Shown piece after piece: positions 12,641-23,900 of a stretch of DNA of 64,000 nucleotides (positions are counted from its first letter, which is position 1; the number at the start of each line of letters is the position of its first letter). The translations under genes and the position numbers were made by a program. The notes beneath the pieces were generated by a model. That model searched no databases and had not been told where the DNA came from. It worked only from the letters and a program-made list of their open reading frames with translations. Source of the DNA: Halicephalobus mephisto. Lineage: Eukaryota > Nematoda > Chromadorea > Rhabditida > Panagrolaimidae. The stretch spans positions 62,001 through 126,000 of the forward strand of contig SWDT01000034.1 in NCBI GenBank assembly GCA_009193035.1, given 5' to 3'.

Positions 12641-12739
12641 AGGATTTCGAAAACTCAATAGCTCTGGTGATAACTCCTTGATTTACTTGAGTAACTCAAC
12701 AACACAAAACTAATTAACTATAATTTCTGATTATTCAGT

Positions 12740-13253
12740 GGCTGTACGACAGTTGCTTTCGTTATTTTGTAAGCTGCATATAATTTCTTTCGTTTTTATA
12801 TCGGTTTTTTTGGTATTTGAATTAACTTGATATCTTAATTAAGTTGGGAAAACTGATTTAAAAAGAATTTCAAAATCAGCGCGAGTCAAAGGAGAACAAA
12901 TGCTAGTGAAGAACAACCGCCAAAGAGAAGCAACTTCTGATAGGAAGTAACTATCGCTGGGGAATAATTTCCGATAGAGAGTAACTATCGCTGGGGAACA
13001 ACTTCTGATGGGAAGTAACTGTTACTGGGAAGTAACTACCGCTGGGGAATAATTTCCGATAGAGAGTAACTATTGCTGAGAAGTAACTATCGCTGGGGAA
13101 TAACTTCCGATAGAGAGTAACTATCACTGAGAAGTGACTATCGCTGGGGGAACAATTTTCGATGGAAAGTAACTATCACTGGGAAGTAATTGTTACTGGG
13201 AAGTCACTATCACTGAGAAGTAACTGTTACTGGGAAGCAATTGTCGTACAGCC
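12740..13253. mobile_element. non-autonomous element with GGCTG(T/C)ACGACAGT ends
   Basis: The left end GGCTGTACGACAGTTGCTT is the inverted counterpart of the right end AAGCAATTGTCGTACAGCC. The interior from about 12900 is a minisatellite of GGAAGTAACTATCGCTGGGG-type units, which resemble the subterminal sequence of the related element at 50310-50508. The flanks TATTCAGT and GATTCAGC could be a decayed 8-base target duplication. No transposase. Confidence 0.7.
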
Positions 13254-13298
13254 GATTCAGCATCATGGTTCTTCCTTCTAACTTCTGAATGACATTAC

Positions 13299-13379
13299 TG
13301 TTGCTCCAAAATGACGCGCAAGTTAGGTTCCTGCACCTCAGGGACTTTCGTGTTGAGAGCCTTTTCGTTTTCCGCAACA
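13299..13379 (-). other. possible internal exon, 81 bases
   Basis: On the minus strand AAATTGCAG (acceptor) and GTAATG (donor) bracket 81 bases with an open frame; 81 is a multiple of three and both borders have the same phase. The frame reads VAENEKALNTKVPEVQEPNL before the end. It could be an exon of the same hypothetical gene as 9936-9992. No homologue recognised. Confidence 0.3.
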
Positions 13380-13569
13380 CTGCAATTTGGTTGTCAGTCG
13401 TTTCCTAAGGATTTCACTTGATGAAAAATTTGTTGTTTGTTGTTATTTGAAAAAAACAAGATCAAGATTAATAACTTCCTGGATGTCATTTTCGAAATTT
13501 TTAAACCTTGTTTATTGCAAAAAATCACGTGAAAAAAGATTGACATTGAAAAAACACAAAAAAATTTAA

Positions 13570-14310
13570 TGAGTTTTTTGCGTTAAGTACAGAATGCCAA
13601 AAAGTTAGGAAATGATTTTTGGCATTAGAAATAAAACGCCAAACTTTTTAAAAAGATTTTTTGGCATTAGAAATAAAACGCCAAACTTTTTAAAAATGAT
13701 TTTTTGGCACTAGAAATAAAACGCCAAACTTTTTAAAAAAGATTTTATGACATTAAGTACTGAATGCCATTGTTGTAAAAAATACTTTGGCATTGAGAAT
13801 AGAACGCCGATTTCTATAACGACTAATTTTGGCATTAAATCTTAAATGCCAAAAAAGTAATTTCTTTAGCATTCAATTAAAAAAGCTAATGTTGGCAATT
13901 GTAACACAATGCCAAAAATATTTCAATACTTTGGCGTAATGTTCCGAATGCCAAATGTTATAAAAAGTACTTTGACATTGAGAATAGAACGCCAATTTCT
14001 AAAATAACTAATTTTAGTAGTTGTAATACAATGCCAAAAATATTTCAATACTTTGGCGTAATGTTCCGAATGCTAAAATTATTTCAATACTTTGGCGTAA
14101 TGTTCCGAATGCCAAAAATATTTTAATACTTTGACGTAATGTTCCGAATGCCAAAAATATTTTAATTCTTTGGCGTAATGTTCCGAATGTCAAAAATATT
14201 TGAATACTTTGGCGTAATGTTCCGAATGCCAAAAATATAATTTCATTGGCATCCAATAAAAAAGCCAATTTTGAAAGTCGTAATACAACACGAAAATGTG
14301 AAAAGTTTGT
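13570..14310. repeat. GGCATT...GCCAAA stem-loop tandem array
   Basis: About fifteen units alternate TTTGGCATT, a short A-rich stretch and AACGCCAAA, or the later variant TTTGGCGTAATGTTCCGAATGCC. The long minus-strand open frame across 14014-14340 is only the translation of these units (repeated F-G-T-L-R-Q-S) and is not a gene. Confidence 0.85.
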
Positions 14311-14379
14311 TTTTGTTATCTGTAACAATTTATCTTTCATTTTTTTCTACAACCACTCAATAATTCCGTCAAAACTTTT

Positions 14380-14560
14380 GAAGCTTTTGAGTGACCAGTG
14401 CCTTTTTGAGACACAACATTGAAGACTCCTTGTTGCTTTGTTTCTTTAAAAATTCCTTCTTCGATTCCTTTTTGGGACTAATTCCGGCCAGAGGCTTTTT
14501 CGAACAACCTCTGCTTTATTACGACCAATTTCTGAACAGATATCGAATTTTTTCGAAAAC
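14380..14560 (-). other. balanced-composition island, possible exon
   Basis: After a good acceptor (CTGTTCAG, exon side from 14531) the minus strand has a frame reading IGRNKAEVVRKSLWPELVPK before a stop near 14455. No matching donor is obvious and other frames are also open, so coding status is uncertain. Confidence 0.2.
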
Positions 14561-14779
14561 GATTTTTTATATTTTATAAATTAAGATAAATTTTATTATT
14601 TTTTATATTTATAAATAAGTTTATTTTAAATTAAAAAATTTCTAAAAAGAAATTTTATGTTTAGTCTACGGTAAAAAAATATTTTTTTCGAAATAATAGA
14701 AGGATAATAATATTTACTTAAATTTCGTGGGAGCTTCTAGAGTCTTCCGGAATCCCGTGGGTATTTATGAAATTTTTTT

Positions 14780-15060
14780 GAATTTTATGAAATTTTCAAA
14801 ATAGTAGCTTTTTTAAAATTTTCAAAATAGTATTTTTTTAAAAATTTTGTTGAATTTTCAAAATAGTATTTTTTTTAAATTTTCTTGAGTTTTATGAAAA
14901 TTTTCAAAATGGTGTAACTTTTTTTAAATTTTATGAAAATTTTTGAAATAGTTTAATTTTTTTAAATTTTATGAAAATTTTTGAAATGGTGTAACTTTTT
15001 TAAATTTTATGAAAATTTTTGAAATAGTTTAATTTTTTTGAATTCTGTTAAAATTTCTAG
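14780..15060. repeat. degenerate tandem array, unit about 60 bases
   Basis: Units share TTTTAAATTTTATGAAAATT followed by TTTGAAATAGT or TTCAAAATGGTGTAAC. Non-coding A/T-rich repeat. Confidence 0.65.
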
Positions 15061-15339
15061 AATTTAATAAAAATTCTCAAATTTCCAAAAACTTCATAGT
15101 GACTTCTGAATCTTAGAATCTTATAAAAACGATTAATATCTTCTAGAATCCAAGAAAAACTCTCTTCGAAGTAATTCGTAATAATTTATATTTAATTTTA
15201 TGATATTTTAATAATCTGATATTTGCCGATTTAATATTTAAATTCTTTTAAATTTAAAATTTAATTTTTCCAAGTCGATGAAATTTTATTTGTTTTCGAT
15301 TGATGATCCTCATAAAACCGGCGCCTTTTGACTGACAAC

Positions 15340-15660
15340 CCCGATCACCTCAGGGATTTCAATCACCTTAAAAATTCCCAGTCACCTCAGGAATCCCGAT
15401 CACCCTAAAAATTTCCAATTACCTCAGGGATTCCGATTGTCTTAAAAATTCTCAATGACCTCAGGGATCCTGATTGTCTTAAAAATTCCCAATCACCTTA
15501 AAAATTCCCAATTGTCTTAAAAATTTCCAATTACCTCAGGAATTTCAATAACCTCAGGGATTCCGATTGTCTTAAAAATTTCCAATCACCTTAAAAATTC
15601 CCAATTGCCTCAGGGATCCCGATCGTCTTAAAAATTCCCAATTGTCTCAGGGATCCCGAT
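15340..15660. repeat. minisatellite CCTCAGGGATTCCGAT / CTTAAAAATTCCCAAT
   Basis: Two words of about 18 bases alternate irregularly more than a dozen times: CACCTCAGGGATCCCGAT and TGTCTTAAAAATTCCCAA. The G/C-rich word stands out against the A/T background. No protein-coding sense. Confidence 0.8.
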
Positions 15661-15910
15661 CTGGCCGTCTTCCAGAGCCAATCAATCTCTCAATTTGTTC
15701 TTTTTCCACCAGACGAAAACCCCATGTTATTGACTCTTTGCCTGAGGGCACAGAAAATGCAAACCTTTTGTCATTTTTGTTTTCCTCAAAAAATTTATTA
15801 AAAATATTTTTATAAAAAATAAAACATCTAATTTTATTATTTTTTTGAATAAAAAATTATTTTTGGTTTATTGAATGTCCAGCTGTCTGGATTTTCACAC
15901 ATTTTTGTCT
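15661..15910 (-). other. balanced-composition island, possible exon with a PDZ-like strand
   Basis: The minus strand has an open frame reading RFAFSVPSGKESITWGFRL, followed by GTGGAA, which could be a donor. The W-G-F-R-L core resembles the first strands of ALP/Enigma-type PDZ domains, but the match is short. A second small frame (MCENPDSWTFNK) starts near 15897, downstream of TATAAAAA around 15970. I cannot connect these into a gene with confidence. Confidence 0.25.
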
Positions 15911-16149
15911 CGAAAGCAGTTATCGACTTTCACAGCTAGCGGGCGTGAAATTACAACTTTTATCGTTTTTATACATCAACTTTCAATTCGAAATTATTGA
16001 TGTCGAGGATATTTTTAGCTTTTTCGAGATTTTTGTTTTTTGAACTTTTTAATCATTATCCCTTGTCGGATTTCTTAAAATCAGTCAAAAACAACTTAAA
16101 TGAAATTATAGTGTTTATTTTCAAGGGGAATTTTATTTTTTATTCATTG

Positions 16150-16545
16150 TCCACTTCTCCTTTGGATAGTGACTTAAAATCTACTTTTAATCACTATCCA
16201 AAAAACAGCTCCGATAAAAATTTGGATAGTGATTGAATATAGATCATCTATCTTTTTATAGTTTTATAATCACTATTCATTTTTCCTTTGGATAGTGACT
16301 TAAAATCTGCTTTTAGTCACTATCCAAAAAACAGCTCCAATAAGAATAGTCACTTAAAATGTATTTCATCTTCGCTCTTTGTTGGAACTGTAAAAGTCCC
16401 TATCCAAAAAACAGCTCCAATAAAAAATAATGCATATTTTCAATTTACATTTGATCTTTTTAGTCGCTATTTCTCCTTTGGATAGTGACTTAAAGTTTTC
16501 TCCAGTCACTATCCGAAAACAGCCCCCGGGAAAAGAATAGACAAT
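16150..16545. repeat. GGATAGTGAC stem-loop array, locus 2
   Basis: Four to five units of the family seen at 7725-8190; a TCCTTTGGATAGTGACTTAA variant dominates. Self-complementary words GGATAGTGAC / GTCACTATCC and AACAGCTCCAATAA recur. Confidence 0.85.
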
Positions 16546-16566
16546 AACTAAGTCAAATAATATTTT

Positions 16567-16930
16567 TTATTTAAAATAATCTTTGGCTTTAGATTTTTTA
16601 AACCTATTCAAAAATGCATGAAACTCAATTTTCTCAAAAAACAGTTTTCCGAAAAACTGCCTCTCAAGGGCCTTCTTGGTCATATCCATGAAAGCCATTT
16701 TTATCCTTCCAACTGACTTTACAACATCGATAGATTGTTGACCAAAAAGTGGCCACAATTGCATTTCTCTTGCTTTTTAAGTTTTTTTTCAATTTCTCAG
16801 AGTGACTAGGGAAGGATTGGATTTCTTCCGGCGCTTCCTGATTTCCCGCTTTTTGGCACTGTTCCATCCTCAGATGGAATTGACCAAATGTGCTAATGTT
16901 GTTTGCTTTAGAATATTTAATGGTCACTTG
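16567..16930. other. balanced stretch with competing open frames, unassigned
   Basis: Minus-strand frames of 65 and 87 codons overlap here, and the plus strand has a 50-codon frame following TTTCTCAG at 16800. None shows a domain I recognise. It may be a gene relic between the array and the transposon. Confidence 0.25.
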
Positions 16931-17273
16931 AAGAATTTTACGAAAAATTTTGCTTGAGAAAAAGTTGAATTTTGAAAGAAATATTTTCTTAATAAGAAAA
17001 TTATAAATAGAAAAGTCCGAATTTCTTACTATGAAGACGAAATTTTAAGTATCATGTGTCTTGAATGGAAAGTTATTTTAAAAGAAAAATATTATAATTT
17101 TCACTTTGAGAGTATGTTCTGGGTATTTTGGGTCTCGAACGGAAAATATTGAAATTTTCGCTTTGAGAGTATAGTTTGAATATTTTCAATCCCGAACAGA
17201 AAATATTATAATTTTCGCTTTGAGAATAAATTTTGAATATTTTCAATCTCGAACAGAAAATATTAGAATTTTC

Positions 17274-18048
17274 GGTACTTTCCCGTTAGCCGACCGCATC
17301 CTCCCGAAACGAAAATTCTTTTGGCGCGCTTTTAGCCTACTTTAAATGTTTTTCTTATTATTTAACGTTTCTCTTCCATTTTCTTATCAGCATGAAGTTA
17401 TTTGAATTCCCAAGTACAGAAAAAGACGCAATATACTTCTTACAAGACCGTGGTGTGCTCCATAGACAAAAGTTCTGTTTAAACGGCCATAGAATGTCTC
17501 TGGACATTAATAAAGGGCATTGGCGTTGTTGTAAAAGTACTTGTAGAACTAGTATTAGTTTGCGTAGTAATACATGGCTAGAAGGCACACGTTTACCTTT
17601 TCTTACTATTATTCGACTAATTTATTTTTGGTCTCGAGAATGGTCCTCCATTAATAATTGTATAGAAGAGCTTGGCGTGGATAAAAACACACCAGTGGTG
17701 TGGAACGCAGCATTGGGAGAAATTTGTGCAGAATCTTTACGCAAAAGAGAAAGAAAGAAAATAGGAGGACCTGGTATGATTGTTGAAATAGATGAATCCT
17801 TATTTTAATTACAACTTCTCTATTGATAGAGGAAAATGGAAGTGAACTAACAACCCTTGCACACATCTATCAACATATTATTCCTCTGTAGGAACTTGTA
17901 GTAGTATTTTTCTTTGAATGTGCAGAGCGTAGGAGGAGGAAAATTGGAAGAAAGCATTAAATATCGAGAGAAATTTTTAAAAATAGGTTAAAGCGCGCCA
18001 AAAGAATTTTCGTTTCGAGAGGATGCGGTCAGCTAACGGGAAAGTACC
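17274..18048 (+). mobile_element. Merlin / ISXO2-type DNA transposon, decayed
   Basis: The two ends are 58-base inverted repeats starting GGTACTTTCCCG (17274-17331 and 17991-18048) with only two mismatches. GAATTTTC is present directly on both sides (17266-17273 and 18049-18056), an exact 8-base target duplication; 8-9 bases is the size made by the Merlin/IS1595 group. The interior encodes the N-terminal part of an ISXO2-like transposase. At 775 bases the copy is short and lacks much of the catalytic domain. Confidence 0.92.
17392..17808 (+). pseudogene. ISXO2-like transposase, truncated
   Basis: 138 codons. The N-terminal part has a zinc-ribbon pattern (FCLNGH, then WRCCKSTCRTSISLRSNTW), followed by a helical region and EIDES, where the first catalytic aspartate of the DDE triad is expected. 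A TAA follows three codons later. Just beyond, a shifted frame still resembles the segment that normally precedes the second catalytic residue, but the second and third acidic residues are missing, so the copy cannot be active. Confidence 0.85.
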
Positions 18049-18283
18049 GAATTTTCGCTGTAAGAGTAAACTTTAAATATCTTGAGTCTTGAAGAGAAAA
18101 TTGTTTCAGCAAGAAACTTGTCTTCAAAAAAAATACTTAATTTTTCGTTGTGAGAATGAGTTTTAAGCATTTTGCTTTTATTTTTTTCTCTTGACACGAA
18201 AATATTCCTTCAAGTTGATCTCGTGCCGAAAATTTATTTGTTTTTTATGAAATCACGAATTTCCAGGCCAGATCTCGTTTCCA

Positions 18284-20077
18284 ATGGCTTCAAATTCCAG
18301 CTACCGAGAAGGAGTCCCTGTCTGGGTCTATGTGATCTTCCGGAAGAACCCCAGTAGCGGACACGACAAGATGACCATCAACATCACACAAGACGGTCCA
18401 GTGTTCTGGAACCGTCATGTTATTTATGCTTTTTGTTGTTCTTGTCATTTTGACAAACACGAGGTAAGTTAAAATTTCTAACTAAAGTTTTTTGGAGATT
18501 TTTGAAATTTTTCAAAATTCCGTAGATTTCCCAAAAGTTCAAAACTCAAAGTAATTTTTGAACATCTTAAACTGAGATTACAGAAGAGTCTAAAAAATTC
18601 CGAAAACTTAAAATTTTATTGAAAGTTTTTGTGACAATTCAGAAATCAGTGGAATTTTTGAATATCTGGAACGAGATTCTGAAAGTTTCTAAAAATCCTT
18701 AAAGTACTGTGAAGATTCTGAAATCTTTTAAAATTTCAATGAAAAATTAGAAGATTCTGAAATTTTTTTGAAATTTCCAGTACCCCAAAGTTCCTTCTAG
18801 GATCCAGCAGGAGATTCTCGAACTTTCTAGAAACTTCTAAAATCTTCTATAAAGTCTTAAAATTAAAATCTGAAATTCCAAATTTTCTAAAAATTCGTTC
18901 CGAAATATTTTTGTAATAAAAACTATTTTCAATTTTTTTGTATCAGTACGATTTTTAGTTTTTGTTTTTTTGATTCATGTCCACCTACTCAGTAGTGCTC
19001 CCGGGGGATCTACAAAACAAACAAAGAAAACTCAATTTATAAAATTGAAAAATGCAAAATTTCAGGCAGAACTTTTGGAACTCTTGGGACGTTTCCAGAC
19101 GAGGGTCGAACGGGTTTGTCTCGTTGACAAACCAGTGGATTACTCGTTTTTGCCTGATAGTTTCTTCGGTTTCTTGGCCAAGCATCTTCCGAATTTACAG
19201 GTCAGTTGAAGACAGAAATATGAAAAATAACTCTCAGTCACTATCCAGGATAATAATTAAAACTTCATTTTTATGGAAAATCACAATTGATGAAAATCGA
19301 AAATAGTGTTTAAAAATCATTTTTCACTGGAACTGATTTTTGGATAGTGACTAAAAAAAGTAATTAAATCACTATCCAAGAAAGGAAATGAATAGTGACT
19401 GGAAATCCTTAACAATGGACACTATCCGGTTTTTTCACTGAGTGTTTTTCGATAATGATCTTCACAGCTTCAATATAGGACGAATAATCTCAGCTTTCGA
19501 CTCAAACTCGTGTTCAAGTCACTATCCAGCTTCCGACTATAAGCTATTATTTGGATAGTAACTGGAAAAGTTTTTGAGTTCAAAAATAGACACTATTCAT
19601 TCTTGCATTGGAGCTGTTTTGTAATAGTGACTTTAGTAGATCCAATAATTGCACAAATAGTGATTAGAAGTCCTACTATATGAGACACAATAACTATGAA
19701 ATCTGATGATCTTTATTTTTTAGTTTGTTTATCTGCGGGAGTTGAACCTCGAACGTCTTAACCGGGCAACGGTGGAACAGCTCTCCAGACACAAAAACCT
19801 CAAAAAACTGATCGTCCATGGCTGCAGAAACTACGAAGCTCTTCAAGATTTCCGAAATCTCCCTCAGCTGTTGGTAGTCAAAGGAGACATCATCGGACTA
19901 AAAGCGATGATCGGAGACATCGAGTCCCAGATGACGGATAGTCAAAGACGGTCAGATGAATCTGTCTCCACGAGCTCCGCTTCAGTTTCTGATTCAGAAA
20001 GCGGAAGTGGTCTCGTCCCAGAAAATTCCACCAACAGAACAAGTCCCCTATTACTCGCCTCCTCACAAAATTACTAG
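18284..20077 (+). CDS. uncharacterised protein with LRR-like C-terminus, 222 residues
   Basis: Exons 18284-18463, 19066-19200 and 19724-20077, all in phase 0 with consensus donors (GTAAGT, GTCAGT) and acceptors (TTTCAG, TTTTTAG). TTTCCAG 20 bases before the ATG may be a trans-splice or 5'-UTR acceptor. Exon 1 encodes a beta-rich segment (VPVWVYVIFRKNP); exons 2 and 3 have leucine spacing like LRRs of F-box/LRR proteins (LRELNLERL, then LKKLIVHGC), and the C-terminus is a serine-rich acidic tail. Intron 2 is filled with the GGATAGTGAC array. Exon 1 might belong to a different gene. Function unknown. Confidence 0.6.
19215..19700. repeat. GGATAGTGAC stem-loop array, locus 3, intronic
   Basis: Diverged units with GGATAGTGAC, GTCACTATCC and AACACTATCC words fill almost all of intron 2 (19201-19723) of the 18284-20077 gene. 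Confidence 0.75.
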
Positions 20078-20089
20078 CCAGATTCCCAC

Positions 20090-20950
20090 TTGCTTCACTT
20101 TTATAAAATCTCATTGTACTTGAAAACGATAAATTGGTTATTTAAAATTACTGTAGTATCTTCGGAAGTCGATAATCACTATCGTATTCGTGACTTGGCA
20201 TTGTTGCATAATAAGAATACAAAGAACGGAGATCGTAGTCCGGGACAATTTGATATACAGAGATTAATAAGCAACTATAAAAAACTGTTGGATTGTCGCT
20301 GGGGGTTCCGGATCCGCGCGTAGACAAAATACGTGGAAACAACTTTACAGGTCCAAAAGCACGAGATAAATCACATCTCTACCAAAAATATTGCGTGATC
20401 TTAAAATTGTCGTCAATCTGCAATCGTACGCCTTTCGTTGGTCCTCAGGGCATTTCCCTTCGGGACCAACACTGCATGGCTTGCATTCAAATAGATTGTG
20501 CATAATCCAACAAAAAAAACCAGGCTTTATTTTCTTTGAATCATCTTGGAGTACAATTTTCGAGATCTTTTAGAAAAATATTTTTTTTCAAAATCAGGAT
20601 AAAGAATCCAGTTTATATACAATTATGCAACTGAAATTGCTTAACAACGTATCAAGAGCTCGGTCCTTAAATACTACGCTGAATATGTTGTCTAATATGG
20701 ATAATGTTGGGGGTTATAGAAAAATCTCCCCTATCTTTCCTTAGCGAGGCTTTGGATATTCCAATTTCGAAAACCATTTATCCCAAAGTTAAAGAACAAA
20801 ATTGTAATTCTAACTGTAAAATCGGAAGTTATGGATTTGATTATTCCTAAACATTTTTGCAAATTTAAAAATTACAGTAACTTTTATGTCCATATTTTAT
20901 ATAAAATTACTAAAAATGGTTATAATATGCTTTTTGATAGTTAGTTGTTC
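20090..20950. other. balanced-composition intergenic segment, no gene assigned
   Basis: Overlapping short open frames on both strands (60-77 codons at 20090-20573) none of which I recognise. 20435-20470 contains a G/C-rich hairpin, GTTGGTCC paired with GGACCAAC around AGGG/CCCT. From 20580 the sequence is ordinary unique DNA leading into the 3' end of the next gene. Confidence 0.35.
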
Positions 20951-20952
20951 TT

Positions 20953-23900
20953 TCAAGACATTGCCTTCACAAGGTTATCAGCATAAATATCCATTTGTTC
21001 TTTTGCACGTTCACGATATTCTTCTTGTTTCTGTTGAATGAGGCTTTCGACATCACCTATAGTGTGTTGCAGACTAGTGTCAATTTTTGATTGCTCTTCC
21101 TACAATTGAATGTATTATTGTTAGTATTCAAGACAAAACCTTACAATAGCTTGTCCTTCAGTTAGAGCGAATTCTTTGTCAATGCCAGAAATTATAGGCA
21201 TGATATACTCACGAGAAATAATTGTGTAAATCTCCGCACAGTTGGAAATTTGGATACAGTAACCTATGGCTTTGAGCGCTGCTTGTAACATGAGTTCACG
21301 TGAAACGTCTTCCTATAAAATTCTTTGTTATAAACAGAAAAAGTGAAATTCTTATACCTTAGCATTTTTAATAAAAACTTCCATATTTTCTGAAAGATTT
21401 TTATCAACAATAACTTTAATGGAGTCAAAGAAGGCAGATAACTTCTGCCAATTTTGCTTTACTTTTTCAAGGTATTCGACGCCTTTGTGAAGATATTTGA
21501 TCACATCCTTGAGTTCAACATATTTTAGGTTAATGGTTTTGAGCTGATCTGTAATTTCAGTCAGTTCCCGATTGTTGTTAAATTTTCTAAGTTCATTTTT
21601 CCTCAATTCTAATTTCTTTTTAAGCTTTTCCATTTCTTCCACTTCTCGAGTACTTATATTCTCCGTGATAATTGAAGCCTGGCATAATTCCACAATATTT
21701 ACATAAGGATCACTGAAAGCTCGTACTGCATTTTCAGCGGCTTTTTTATATTTATCAGAATCATTTTCTATTTTGTTACTAATTTTCTTCATTATCTCTT
21801 TCATTTTTTGATTATCCATCTGAAATCTCAAGAATTTTAAAACAGAATTAAAATTAAACGTACTTTGTCGATGATTTTCAACATCACTTCAAAGTAATCA
21901 GGCGAGTTCGCGACTGAATCTTGAATTGTATCCATACAATAACTAGATATGTCAAAAGCTCTAAGCATGTTTGATGCAATCTGGCACAGTAATACGCGAA
22001 ATGAGATTGGGGTTTTGAATAGCTTAAATTCTTCTGTTGGCATATCCGCAGTTACCAATGATGGATCAGGAGCACAGACAGAGAGAATTGCCAAATTTTT
22101 GACGAAAAACGCAGCCTGAAGGCCATGATACAGCATAGTAGCATTTTCGTTCATATTTTGACAATTATGGATTACATCAGTAATGATTTTCTGAAAAATA
22201 TATTATTATGATCTAATATGTAAGAAAATGAAGAAAATTTACATCTCTATTTGTTCCTTGGATAACAGCTATATCACAAGGCTTCTGAGGAGGTGATTTT
22301 GTCTTTATGGGTGAACTTTCGGGTCCTGCTTGACTTTTCCCAGGTTCAGCCACGGCTTCAATTTTGAACAAGTATTCGGTTTCAGAAACCAGGTGTTTTA
22401 CAGTAAATTCTAATTCCAATTTTTCTGTTTCTACATGTGACCAGCTGTTATCTGTAGCTCCAACCGGTCGGTACAGGATTCTGTAAAACAAGACATTTTC
22501 TACCCCCAAAGTGGGTGGTGTCCAACTGATCGTTATTTCATTTTCAGTAATCGATACCATTTGAGGCTTTCCGGGACAGGATGGAAGTTGGAATATTTGT
22601 CGACCGTTTTTACTGAAAAGAGTCATACTACAAGCAGCTGTGTTTTTGTCTTTCTTGGAACTAGCGTCAGCAATAATAAATTTGATGTTTTTCTGATCAC
22701 TGTTAGTTTCTGCAAAATTTTTGAAGTGACGGATATCACTGTGTATATCTGCTGTAACTTTGTCATCATTGCACCAACTTTCTTCGAACTTATCCATATC
22801 CATATCTGTATTTTCATTTTCGTTTGATGATAAGTACTTTTTCATCAGGTCAAGAAAGCTGTTTTCACTGCTTGTTATGTTTCCGAATGAAAAACATAAC
22901 ACGTAGTCTAGGTCGTTGTTTTGAGTATAGCGTTCCAATTCACCGGCTTGGAAGGCAGTGGGAAATTCCTTTAGGGCTTCTAAATAGCTTTGAAGACAGG
23001 CGAATTCGCGTTTTTTCATATCAAGCCAGGTTTCTAGTTTGGTGGTATCGTAAGCTGAATTTTTTATTTTTTTTATCTCTTTCAGCAGTTCGCTTTCTTC
23101 CATTCTGCCTCCTCGAATCTTAGGCAGCTTTTCACACAACATGCTTTGAAAAGAAGATCGGAACTGACTCAACAGTGACTTGAATTTAGTAACTTGCTGT
23201 TTTATTCTCCAAAACTTCTGACAGATATCAGAATTTTCCAAGTCATTAGCAGCAGCTGAAATGTGGACTATGTACTCCCAAATGGATTGTGTTTCGTATA
23301 CCACATTATTGCTGATCGAACGCACCAACTTAGCAGCTCGGTTGTCTAGTTTGGATAACGGATATAAGTACGCGCGTTTTGGGACACCGTAAATCCGTCC
23401 CTGAGTAGTGGATTCTCGGATTAATATTGGCAGCCGTTTATAGATTGCCAAAGCATCGTCGAAAGTGGTGGGATTTTCCTTCAAGACAACATCTCCATGA
23501 AAAGTACATGTGAAGCCGTTTGCTAACTTTTTCTCTTCTTCATTCATTTGCACTGATCCGACTCCATCTACACTAGCCATTTTCATAACAGAAATTTTCG
23601 ACAGAGTGATTTTCATTTTGCCTTCCACCTCGCGACGGCTTTCGGAACTGCTTTCTCGTCGATCGAAAACAAAAATCGCGTCGGCTCCATATTCGATAGC
23701 TGTAACAACGTGGGTGGCCATGTCATCATCGAATACACGATGATATTTGATGTTCTCTGTACCCAGATGGTCCATAGTTAGTTTTTCGGTGCTGCTCTTG
23801 CAACTGTACTTGAGCACCACACGGGCCTGATAGGCGGAACTGCGGTTGTTGTCCAGGTATTTGGCGGCACCTTCTACATTGAGCATGCTGCCCAAGAAAC

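Larger units (their letters stand above)
17090..18130. repeat. tandem array interrupted by the transposon
   Basis: Units of about 60 bases (ATTTTCGCTTTGAGAGTA, then TTTGAATATTTTCAA, then GAACA/GGAAAATATT) run from about 17090 to 17273 and resume at 18057 with GCTGTAAGAGTA. The transposon at 17274-18048 clearly inserted into one unit. Confidence 0.75.

Noticed and set aside
14014..14340. 108-codon minus-strand frame with repeated F-G-T-L-R-Q-S
   Set aside because: It is the GGCATT/GCC tandem array read in one frame; the units are not a multiple of three by selection and no start context or neighbours support a gene.
18284..18463. Galectin-like domain in exon 1 of the 222-residue gene
   Set aside because: The beta-rich text and INI segment are suggestive, but the HFNPR and WGxE signatures are absent.
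22561..23743. Plus-strand frames of 77-99 codons
   Set aside because: Antisense shadows of the SNTX-like gene with no domain of their own.
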